Positions 11,317-20,582 of a stretch of 64,000 nt of DNA are shown piece by piece. Both the position numbers and the translations under genes were made by a program. Below the pieces are notes generated by a model that worked only from the letters and a program-made list of their open reading frames with translations, searched no databases and had not been told where the DNA came from. The stretch spans positions 59,700,541 through 59,764,540 of the forward strand of contig JAQMRL010000008.1 in NCBI GenBank assembly GCA_035578175.1, given 5' to 3'. This DNA comes from Catonia carolina. Its lineage: Eukaryota; Arthropoda; Insecta; Hemiptera; Achilidae. Within the stretch, counting starts at the first letter, position 1, and each line of letters begins with the position of its first letter.

Positions 11317-11595
11317 TAACAATAATTTAACATTCAATTTGGTAGACAAAGTACTAGTTCAAAACACCATCAATTATTTGAACATTCACAAAATTTCAGA
11401 TTTTATTTTGTAAAATCATATAGCCTATGATCTTTTTCATCGTGCCATTCTATTTTTTTATGTTGTCTAAATTTTCATTGAACCTAAGTATTTTTTCATT
11501 CTGTTTTCATTGTTAACATTGTGTTTGTTTGTGCCTGTTTTATATATTGTGTTTTCTTTGAAAATTTTGTTCTGCATGTATTTTTATGCAACTTT

Positions 11596-11645
11596 GTCGC
11601 TAATGACCTTGTAGTCGATGTGACCTTAAATAAATAAATAAAATA
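11596..11645 (+). repeat. SINE D tail fragment
   Basis: The block CGCTAATGACC...GTCGATGTGACCTTAAATAAA matches the 3' tail of the SINE at 36410-36589. The tRNA-like head is not recognisable, so this is probably a 5'-truncated copy. Confidence 0.55.
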
Positions 11646-11708
11646 ACATTTCCGTTAATTCAATTTTTTTCTATTTTACCAATTCGTCACTTGTATATTT
11701 TCAAAGTA

Positions 11709-12240
11709 CTAGGGTTGCGACTATCCGGCCTAACGTGGTGGTAGCCTAGGCCGGATAAAGAATTAATTGGTTTTATTTGAAGTAATTCACAGTAATTAGC
11801 GATAACTGAAAAATATTATACCGTATTCTAGTATTATAGAATTATATCGATTCTAAGACATACCTTTTTTCACAATTTGATACCTCGAAAAGCGAGGTGC
11901 GTCTTACATTCGAGGATGTCTTGCAGTCACATTCACTTACTTCGTATGAGGCATCTACTTCGCATGTTAAGAAAACATAAATTATCTTTTATACTAATAA
12001 AAATAAAATAAAACTTTATTAATAATTATCGGATTTCGTAGAAATGCAATATTTGATTTTGAAACACAGCTTGTGAATTTCCAGCGCCATGTTATTAACT
12101 TACGAACTGAAAATATCTACACTCTTGATGAGATGAGGAATACAGACGAAACTCCAGTCGATTTGCCTAGAAACCACACGGTTGATGTGAAAGGTGCCAA
12201 AGAAGTAGGCCTACAATAAAAAACTACTGGGTACGGGAAA
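11709..12240 (+). mobile_element. Pogo/jerky-type DNA transposon remnant
   Basis: Contains the transposase fragment at 12034-12219. A TATCCGGCC...GGCCGGATAA sequence at 11720-11758 resembles pogo-group inverted-repeat tips. Only the left part is present; a family B copy begins where the rest of the transposase should be. The left boundary is approximate. Confidence 0.5.
12034..12219 (+). pseudogene. Pogo-like transposase fragment (DDE_1 family)
   Basis: An open stretch of 61 codons with no start. It begins FRRNAIFDFETQLVNFQ and carries MRNTDETPVDLPRNHTV, followed by KGAKEV and a stop. In pogo/jerky/CENP-B-type transposases, the (N)xDETP(V/L) motif carries the first catalytic aspartate and is followed by a conserved KGAK-like block. 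After the stop, a TTG(Y)GKLRIT-like continuation is visible for a few codons, then family B sequence starts. The DNA-binding N-terminus and the rest of the catalytic core are missing, so it cannot be active. Identification rests on motif similarity by eye. Confidence 0.75.
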
Positions 12241-12257
12241 CTGCGAATAACAGGTAA

Positions 12258-12740
12258 AGTTTTTTTAAGATTGTTGCCTTTTTATGCATTTTGGACAAAA
12301 GTGTGTGTACTTAAAGTTGTAGAAAATTTAAAAACCTACAACGTTTATTCGAACATTTCTTTGTATCATGCGTAGCATAGCTTTAATTTGTGATTTTCTT
12401 TTTTCCATGAAAATCTGTAAAAAATGAATTTTTGTAATATTTCGGCCTTCGTATGCGTTTAACGACAAAAGAGTATAATCAAATTTATAGGAAATAAAAA
12501 AAAATTAATTTTTATTTTAACCATTTTTCTCTATAGAGCCTAGTTTAGCGCCAATGAGTGATTTTCCATATTATTAAGCCAAGTTGAGGTTGGTTTTCAT
12601 TTTGCATCATTCACTTATGATTAAAATTAGGTTATGTTTTTCGAAGTTAGTTGTTTTGTTTATTTCTTAGATTTTATTACTAATGTTAAGTTATATTGCT
12701 CAGTATTTTCATTGGCAAGATAAAGTTATGTAGAAATGTT
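12258..12740 (+). repeat. Family B, copy 4 (5'-truncated)
   Basis: Has the 3' half of family B, including both halves of the internal duplication. It ends at ATTGGCAAGATAAAGTTATG, where the terminal hairpin has decayed. It abuts the pogo-like transposase fragment. Confidence 0.85.
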
Positions 12741-13969
12741 CGTATTAACATGTTAAACGAGAACTCATATCAAACGACCACACCTTAACATTGTACGGTT
12801 TTGTTAAATTTTGAAAATCATATAATGCTACGTTAAAAAATGCTATTTAATCTGTTCGGTATATTTGGCTTGGTGTATTTTGAATTAAAATGTTATCGTC
12901 TTTTCCGCCTCCTTGATTTACTTTATCGTCTAGCCTAGAACTGTTCGTTTGTTTCGTAGTGCCGTGGAAACAGTTTTGTATTGTCTAAAACCGTAGAATT
13001 TTGATATTTTTTTGGGAACGTCGTGTGTTATCCCAGTTACGCCAGTGTAAAAGTTTCCGCTATGCGTTCCAATAATAAGAATGGACGTATTCAACATAAT
13101 CGTTCCTTACATATCATTTTAAATGGAATTACATTTTATATATGTTTTTAATAAAATACTTTATTTAAAAATATGAAGTACATTTTTGAAAAAAACAGTT
13201 AAATTATTTTATTTAATTGAAAATATATGTTGAAATGGTTTACAAATATATCTCCGTAGTCTGTTTACAACTGTGAAAAAGTTTTATTGCTTAAAATGTT
13301 AGTGAAAAGTTTTAAAGTTTCCTTCAAGAAGTTCGTTCGCAGGAAAATATTTAATTAAAATAATTTAGATGGGGTCACCTAATACAAATTTTGGATTAAC
13401 TCGACGTCTATTCAAAGATAAAAAAGGAAAAATACGCAACGGATTTATTTAAGGAAGACGATTGAAGTAACAGATGTAGAAGGGGCCCAGTTAAAGATTT
13501 TAGCAAAGAGTAATTACTCAAGGCAAAGTTTTCCCTCTTATGACGTCACTGTTTGCTGCGGTTTTTCGTAGTGAAAAGTTAGAACGCTTCGGAATAAACC
13601 TCATTATACTTGCAGAAGGCATTTATTAGACAAGTTTTAAGTTGATTCACAACCAAAAGCTACTTGATATTGCATCTCCATCTTCATTAACCTGTCTCCT
13701 GCATTTGATCATACTCATCAAATTTCACTTTTATTCTTTTATTTCTTTTTTGTGTTTAATTTCGTTTAAAATTAACAAAGTTTTACAATAAATATTCAGT
13801 TCCCTTTCATATCTATTAATTTTAGTGTTATTCGAATATTGAGTTTTAATCCAGTAGGAGTGTAAGTATGATTTTAGTTCACTTTTACGGAGATATCCAT
13901 AGGTTTCTCTTTACCCGTTCCTCTGTACCATACACTCCTCGGTAATTTAAAAAAATGTATTCCTTAATT
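12741..13969. other. Unassigned A+T-rich sequence
   Basis: No coding similarity or repeat shared with the rest of the window was seen. Confidence 0.5.
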
Positions 13970-14372
13970 GTTTGTTGTTTAGGTTATCAGCTGAAAGGCT
14001 GGCTTGAACCTCTAGAGACTTTACTTAGTAACAGAAGAAGTGAGGTGGTTTACCATGCCTTCCTTACTATGTGGAAAAATATGTTAAAAAAGTATATCAG
14101 CATGCCAGGCCCTTTGTAAAGCATCTACTTTCCACCCTGAAAATGACACTTTCACTTCATTCACTACAGGGTCCGGCTGTATAATGATAAAATTCATTAC
14201 TCTCAGAGAAGATAACTGAGATTAGTGTATTTTATACCTCTACCTCTTCTGTTCTTAAATGCTTCAGTCATATAATTGGCTGATCATTTGATAAGAAACA
14301 GAAGTTTCTTGTAGCTCTGGAACTACCAGATCGAGTGTTAATAATTTATTAACACTTGCCTGTATTGGCAAT
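13970..14372 (+). repeat. Dispersed repeat family A, copy 2
   Basis: Nearly full-length copy. It runs from GGCTTGAACCTCTAGAG through CCAGGCCCTTTGTAAAGCAT to a shortened AACACTTGCCTG end. Confidence 0.85.
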
Positions 14373-14758
14373 CTTAATTGTTATTTTGGTAATTATTTAA
14401 GTGATTTATCTATTAACACATTCAGTGCTAGAGACTCGCCTAGCGGGTCATGCGTAGGTGTTACCGCCAGGCTGCCGTCTCACCTAGCGGATTCTGTTTT
14501 GTTATCATTTTAAATAATTCCGGAGAGACACCGTCAGTCGGATATCAGTTTGTTGCTATTATATAGCCCTCAGAAAGGGTTTCTTTTTGTAACCGTGCAG
14601 TTTTTTTTTTAAATGTTCGTCATACGATCTTCTACCCTCGTAGAATATACTCGTTGAGTATTTTTAACGGGTTTTCGAGGTACAGTTGAAGCCATGAATT
14701 TAGTATCTTGGGTGGTATCGATTCAAAATAGCTTACACTTTTAGTTACTTTAAAAGTA

Positions 14759-15330
14759 CAGAGTGATTCAATAAGATGAAAACAATTTCAATAAGCTGTA
14801 TTTCCTGAACTACATGTTATATTTTAATTCTGTAAATTACATTTTAAAAGAGAAAGTTTTAAATTTTAATTTACATACATGAAAGTTTATAGATGTTCAA
14901 TGTGTCCTCCTCCGGCTGCACGTACAACATCTAGACGGTAACTGAACTCATCCCAAACTCTCTGACGCATGTCTTGGGTCACTGAGTTGACTGCAGCTGT
15001 GATACGATTCCTTAGTTCATTAAAATTGGTGGGAAGAGGTGGTATGTAAACTGCACTTTTCACGAACCCCCACAAGAAAAAGTCACAGGGTGTGAGATCT
15101 GGAGACCTCGGTGGCCAAAACTGAAGTGCAGAGTCGTCATTCGCCATGCGACCTATCCATCGTTGACGTATGGATTCATTTAGGAAATATAAACTAAATA
15201 TTAACTTTCATGTATGTAAATTAAAATTTAAAACTTTCTCTTTCAAAATGTAATTTACAGAATTAAAATATAACATGTAGTGCAGGAAATACAGCTTATT
15301 GAAATTGTTCCATCTTATTGAATCACTCTG
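14759..15330. mobile_element. Deleted mariner-like element with ~130-bp TIRs
   Basis: Starts CAGAGTGATTCAATAAGATG, and the right end reads the same in reverse complement. It is flanked by TA on both sides (14757-14758 and 15331-15332), the Tc1/mariner target. The arms are about 130 bp and nearly identical. Between them remains only the C-terminal end of a transposase on the minus strand. The element is 572 bp, against about 1.3 kb for typical autonomous members, so it is non-autonomous. Confidence 0.92.
14887..15147 (-). pseudogene. Mariner-like transposase, C-terminal remnant
   Basis: The 86 residues include the FWPPRSPDLTPCDFFLWGFV block, which carries the region of the last catalytic acidic residue of Tc1/mariner-type DDE transposases. 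Then come VYIPPLPTNFNELRNRI, TAAVNSVTQDM and the end GGGHIEHL. This order is typical of the C-terminal quarter of many insect mariner-like proteins. The helix-turn-helix domain and the first two catalytic acids are missing. The first Met is not the true start. It lies wholly within the 572-bp TIR element. Confidence 0.92.
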
Positions 15331-15332
15331 TA

Positions 15333-16439
15333 TATTATTTGTAGTTTAAATTATATAAGAAGTTACGCGTAAATCGTAAAGGTAAATGGAAAAATTCCAA
15401 CAAATAGTACGTTTATAAAAACAGGCGAAAATAAACCTAAAAAAACATTGAATTGTTTACTTTTGTGTTATTAGCAAACATAAATCTAAGTATAGGTCGC
15501 AAATAAAATAAATCTATAAAAACGTAAGTGACATAAGTTGTAGGCCCTACATAGAGCAAGCGGAGAACATGCTGCACGAGGAATCAGCCCAAACGGAGAG
15601 ATACCTCATAATTGCTCAGCATTGAGTGTGTTAAAGAGTTGTTATAAAAAATGATTTTCGTTGTTTAGAAATAATAAATGCCTGGAAAAAACCTAGAATA
15701 AATGACACAATAATATGTTGTATGGTAAAGTAAAGAATATTTATATTGTTTTCTTTTGTCAACAAATTCTGTAGGAAGTTTAGCGAGATCTTTTTACACA
15801 TTGTTCGATTTGAAATTGAGCTTCTCGTTTTATTTATTATGGACTTATCTTCATGTTTTACCAAATCTGAAAAAAAATGGTAAATTTCCGATTTCCTTTT
15901 ATTGGTTATCCTGTCCCATCCGTAACGGGTGAAGAGGGGTACATGGGAGAACAGTGCAGGAGAGAATAACAGGATAAGGGTTCATTTATAAACATTGCTT
16001 AGGGTTTATAAAGGCTATGTACTATCATGGACAGTGACAAACCTTCGGGTCGAAAGCACAGCTGGTTCACGTCTTTTATCATTTACACCGCTACGCCACG
16101 CCACCATCGCGCGCGTAAGTTAACAAATTGTTCTAATCCAATCAAACTAGCCTCCTTAATCCTTGTAAAACATACCAACCCCTTGCCCTCTTCAATACCC
16201 CGTATCTATTTTAAGCCTTGCACCCGTACCAGACTACTCATTTTCCTCCCTTCTTGTACTATTTGTCTCTATTTACACACATTTATATTTAATGACGTTC
16301 TCTAGAAGGGAAGCAAGAACAGATTATTCCTCCCTCATTATTGTCTTATGAAAACGATGTTTTTAAAATCAGAGGTATTTTTGTAATATTTGTATATGTA
16401 CGTTTTATTCAACTTAGTTTTTACAACTGATGTATTTTT
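15333..16439. other. Unassigned sequence
   Basis: A+T-rich flanks with a slightly GC-richer patch at about 15900-16300. Open frames here (77 codons on the minus strand, 92 on the plus strand) have no recognisable motifs. Confidence 0.45.
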
Positions 16440-17368
16440 ACTTTCTCTTGCCTATATGAATGTATAGCAAGGAAAGTATTGTTTTCATGTCGATTTTTCA
16501 AAATCGAGTTTTCACCGGATCTACACGTTTTTAGACCCCCTGAACCCAAAATAACATGTTTTTAGCGATTGGTCTGCGTGTGGGTGTGTATACAGAATAT
16601 CTCAAAAACGAAACATCGTACGAACTTGAAACTTAAGTTACATACCACTACCGGACCCGACACGAACATTTTCATCGAAGTCGGTCAACCGGAAGTAGTA
16701 GTTTATTCGTGTAATTTTTCATTTTTTTGCGATTTTCTCAAAAACGTGTCCTACGATTTTTTTAAAAATCGCCTGTTTACTAAATGTTTTATGCTCTACA
16801 AGATAGGGTAGACGCCATGTTTTCTGAAATTCTTGGTGAGGCTGTTTTCACGTAAAAAAATTGTTTTTTTTTTAAGATTGCGGCTTTAATATGCATTTTA
16901 GCGCAAAAATTTGTATAATAAAAGTTGTAGAGAATTAAAAATCCTACAATTTTTTTTTCTAACATTTTTTTGTATAACGCTTAGTTTAGCAGTAATTAGC
17001 GATTTTCTGTTTATTTCTCACGAAAACTTGTGAAAAATCGATCTTTTTAAGATTTCGGCCTTAGTATGCATTTTACGGCAAAAGTGTATATGATCAAATA
17101 TATAGGAAATTAAAAGATCTACAACTTTTATTTGAAGCATTTTTCTATACAGAGTAGTTTAGAGTGAAAGAATTGATTTTCCGTATTTTTAAGCCAAACT
17201 GAGGTCGATTTTCATTTTGCGTCTTTCATTCATGATTAAAATTAGGTTATGTTTATTGAGGTTAGTTTTTTGTTTATTTCTAATAGTTAATACAAATGTT
17301 AGGTTTATTTTTAATTATTTGCATTGGCAAGAGAAAGTTGTGTGAGTGTTTCACACCAGATTTTTTTA
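16440..17368 (+). repeat. Family B, copy 5 (full length, reference copy)
   Basis: Best plus-strand full-length copy, 929 bp. The 5' tip ACTTTCTCTTGCC is matched by its reverse complement GGCAAGAGAAAGT about 30 bases before the 3' end. The last 30 bases form the hairpin GTGTGAGTGTTTCACAC followed by CAGATTTTTTT. Internally, two tandem halves of about 150 bp share one plan: AAGATT(G/T)CGGC, TATGCATTTTA, GCAAAA, GAAATTAAAAGATC-like, TACAACTTTTATTT, TAGTTTAG, GATTTTC. No convincing open frame was seen; the 80-codon frame at 16569-16811 is not conserved in the other copies. Confidence 0.88.
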
Positions 17369-17965
17369 TAAACATTAGATAAAATTCTTCTTATAGGAAT
17401 ATACATACGATTTATAAATACTTCGCACAATGAATGCCCCAAATTGTGTTACAAATTTAACATCACATTTAGACTTGAAAACTATAGTGCTCGCCACGAA
17501 AGAAGCTCGTTGTGTTTGAAGAGCTCTTTGAAAAACGACCCAACGGAAAATTTTTAACGCTACACCAAATTAAAGCCTGTTCTTTCCTGTATGTTAAAGA
17601 TCACAGTTTTGTTTATAAAGTAAATATTTTAAAAGTAAAATCCGTTGTTCCATTTCAGTATGGCGCCATTTAAAAAAGTGTTATTTTGGCTCCACGTGAA
17701 GATGGTAAATATTGTTCGACTAAACCATGTATTTTTACAACAGTATTGTGCCAAGTAGTACAGACTTTTGCATTTAAAATTACAAATAAAACAGAAATGG
17801 GACTTGTTATTTAAATAGAAAAATTCTAATACATTGGTTGAAAAGAAACTGTTATTCACAGCGGACTTCTTTTGTGGCGTGCACTATTTGTTTGTGACAG
17901 ATGCTGATAAAATCAGATATTCAAATTACTTACAATCAATTAAATTATTTAACTATTTAAGAGGA
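17369..17965. other. Unassigned A+T-rich sequence
   Basis: No gene or shared repeat was recognised. Confidence 0.5.
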
Positions 17966-18345
17966 ACCGAATGACACTAATTTTGTTTTCAAAGTCTGAC
18001 ATTGATTTCTTAACTTCCGGCCAATCCGGAAATTCAAATTCAATCCAGGCTCACTAACGTTTTGTGTAAATTACGAATCTGAAAACCGTTTATTGCTAAC
18101 TTTTGCAGTTTTTAACTATGATTTCTTGATTTCCGGTTTTGGGCCACTTCTGGTCGAAACTGCAACTTCAAACCCCAAGATTTCGGTATCTACTTTATTA
18201 GAGAAACCGAATGACATATTTGTGTTTCCAAATTCCGAATTTTATTTTTTGACTTCCGGTTTTGGACCACTTCCGATCAAAACCGTAACTTTAAACCCAA
18301 TTCAGGCCCACTAACTTTTTGTGTAGAACCTATAACCATTTCTAG
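17966..18345 (-). repeat. Family C, locus 1 (tandem units)
   Basis: At least two to three units of family C on the minus strand. They are recognised by GACTTCCGG(T/C)TTTGG, CACTAAC(T/G)TTTTGTGTA and CCGAATGACA blocks. The units are more diverged and spaced differently from those at 61533-62007. Confidence 0.8.
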
Positions 18346-18419
18346 ACTAATCTCGTACTATGTTACAATATGAATAATCAATTTATTACGCTTTACCTGT
18401 GCGGCGTGTTCCCATGACG

Positions 18420-18615
18420 TTAGTTTACTAGCTACTTGTACTAGCAGCTTTTTAGTAACTAGCAACGTTTCCAAACGTTCAAATCGAGCTAATTTACTAG
18501 AACTACTGAATCACGTGACCTTTAACCCCCTACTAGCGCTAGTAAGCAACTTCACACCGAGTTAGTTTGCTGGAGCTAGTTTATTACATGACCTTTTTTC
18601 CTCTACTAGCAATAG
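18420..18615. repeat. Short imperfect tandem/palindromic repeat
   Basis: Two related blocks of about 65 bp contain GAGCTAATTTACTAG and GAGTTAGTTTGCTGG, each followed by a TGACCTTT-like and CTACTAGC-like sequence. A preceding AACGTTTCCAAACGTT palindrome is echoed at about 33015 (GCAACGTTACGAAACGTTC). Confidence 0.55.
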
Positions 18616-18646
18616 TGAAACTGAAACTGATAGTAAATAATAGATA

Positions 18647-19294
18647 ACTTTTTTGCGATTTTCTCAAAAACAACTCCTTCGATTTTTTAAAAAATTGCCA
18701 CAATTACTAAATTTTTTATGCTCTACAAGAAAGGGTAACCGCCATGTCTGAAGAAATTTTTCGGCAGCTGTTTGCTTTTAAACAATTGTCTTTTTAAAAT
18801 TGCGGTTTTAATATACATTTTAGCCCAAAAATGCATATAATAAATGTTGTAAAGAATTTAAAATCCTACAACTTTTATTTTAAATATTTTTTATAACGCT
18901 TACTTTAGCGGTAATTAGCGATTTTCTGTTTTTCCCCGCTAAAATGTGTAAAAAAAATCAATTTTGTAAAGATTTTAGCCTTAATATATGCATTTTACGA
19001 CAAAAGTGTATATGATCAAATTTATAGGAAATTTAAATATCTACAATTTTTATTTAGAGCATTTTTCTATACAGAGTTTAGTTTAGCGTGAGAGAGTGAT
19101 TTTCAGTGTTTTTAAGCCAAACTGAGGTTGATTTTCATTATGCGTCTTTCACTAGATTAAAATACTAAGGTTATGTTTTTAAGGTTAGTTTTTTTGTTTA
19201 TTTCTAATGTTTTATTATTAATATTATATTATATTGGTATTTTATTTCATTGGCAAGATAAAGTTGTATGAGTGTTTCACACCAGATTTTTTTT
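18647..19294 (+). repeat. Family B, copy 6 (5'-truncated)
   Basis: Begins inside the element at TTTTGCGATTTTCTCAAAAAC and continues through both internal halves to ATGAGTGTTTCACACCAGAT plus a T run. Confidence 0.85.
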
Positions 19295-19870
19295 CCATTT
19301 CCATACTACGTGTATTAAGTGACATTTTATATGAAACATATTTTATACCTAAACCAAATGATAATATAGGGAAACTAAATAAGTAGATAATGATGAAATA
19401 ATATCAGTAATAACAATAATAATGTTGCAGTAACGTTAAAGTCGTTGCTATAGGGCGATTAAACGTTACCGAACATTATAAATTTAGTTAAGTTTAATGA
19501 CGCGATTGCCCATGTCTGAAATGTATGTGCATTCACGAATATCCAATGAGTTAAAACGTTAATAGATTTTCATGTAACCATAATATTACCCTCTGTAAAG
19601 CCTTATATCCATCTAGTATTAATATTGTTAGCAATAAACAATATGTAACGTACTATAAATATCACGCATGAGTTACGATTATGCTGCGTTACAAATTCGG
19701 ATCTCAATAAAGTATCCGTTTGTGTTCTAAAAGTTATTGGTTTATAAATTTTAATTAAATTAGGTTCGTGATGAATTTACATTTTGAAACATACTGCTTT
19801 AAATAATTGTGGCGTAAAATATCTACTAAAGAATTTTAAATAAATTTTTATTTATTAGTAACTTAGTATA
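19295..19870. other. Unassigned A+T-rich sequence
   Basis: No feature could be supported. Confidence 0.5.
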
Positions 19871-19988
19871 CAGGGCGTTTTATAATGTTGTTCGGGGTTA
19901 CGAAAATTCAGTACAAAAAACTATTTCACTTACCTAAATGAAAGTTGTACGGGCCGTTACAGGGACTCAAACAGTTATTTTTAAACAT

Positions 19989-20226
19989 CTATAAATATTC
20001 AATGTATGCTCTTTTGGTGATACGGCACACATCAACACGAAAGTCTAGCTCTTGCCAAACACGTTCTAACAAGTCCCTTTCGATAGAGTTAATTGCATTG
20101 ATTATGCGATCCTTCAGCTCAGCGATATCGTTCGGTATTGGTGGGATAAACACCTTGTCTTTCACATGAACTCAGAGAAAGAAGTCACATGTCGTGAAGT
20201 CTGGTGATCTTGGTGGCCACAACTTC
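19989..20226 (-). pseudogene. Mariner-like transposase, C-terminal remnant (second family)
   Basis: Reading from 20226 leftwards gives LKLWPPRSPDFTTCDFFL, an in-frame stop, then VKDKVFIPPIPND. AELKDRIINAINSIERDLL follows, and the end is YIEYL with a stop at 19989. The layout matches the C-terminal end of the transposase at 14887-15147, but the sequence and TIRs differ, so this is a separate family. Upstream coding sequence is cut off exactly where the reverse-transcriptase fragment begins. Confidence 0.85.
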
Positions 20227-20410
20227 AGACTTAAACTTCGATATTCCCTACTTCACAAACGATCAAAATTACCAATGGCACAAAAATTACGCATATATTG
20301 TTCTCTTTTGAAACCTATGTGGACCTACGGGTCCCAAATATACGGTTCAACCAAACCCTCTAACTTGTGTGCATATTCTAACACACAAAACGACTTCTTG
20401 CTTCCTGTGG
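20227..20410 (+). pseudogene. Jockey-like LINE reverse transcriptase fragment inside a mariner
   Basis: The plus-strand reading FRLKLRYSLLHKRSKLP, then QKLRIYCSLLKPMWTYGSQI and YGSTKPSNL, matches the thumb region of Jockey-type LINE proteins (KLRLLxxLL..SKL...KLxLYKxxLKPxWTYGxQLWG.A..SN). It is open for about 60 codons with no catalytic part. It lies between the transposase remnant and the right TIR, on the opposite strand. The Jockey-like locus at 40615-41470 has a comparable region. Confidence 0.8.
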
Positions 20411-20582
20411 CTGACATTTTCTCTACTGTCTACACCTAGCGGGCAAACGGTTAACTAACTGCCCAGAATATGTGGAAAAACTATTTAAAGTGCTCTTTCG
20501 TACAGTATTTGTTTCATTCTAAGTGAAATTCTTTTATTTGTACTGAATTTTCGTAACCCCGAGAACATTATGAAACGCCCTG

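Larger units (their letters stand above)
19871..20582. mobile_element. Mariner-like element with ~62-bp TIRs and foreign RT insert
   Basis: The tips CAGGGCGTTT(T/C)ATAATGTT pair over about 62 bp with only a few differences and gaps. The left flank is TA; the right flank is TG, taken as a mutated TA. The minus strand keeps a transposase C-terminus. The plus strand carries a Jockey-like reverse-transcriptase piece in the same element. Confidence 0.88.
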
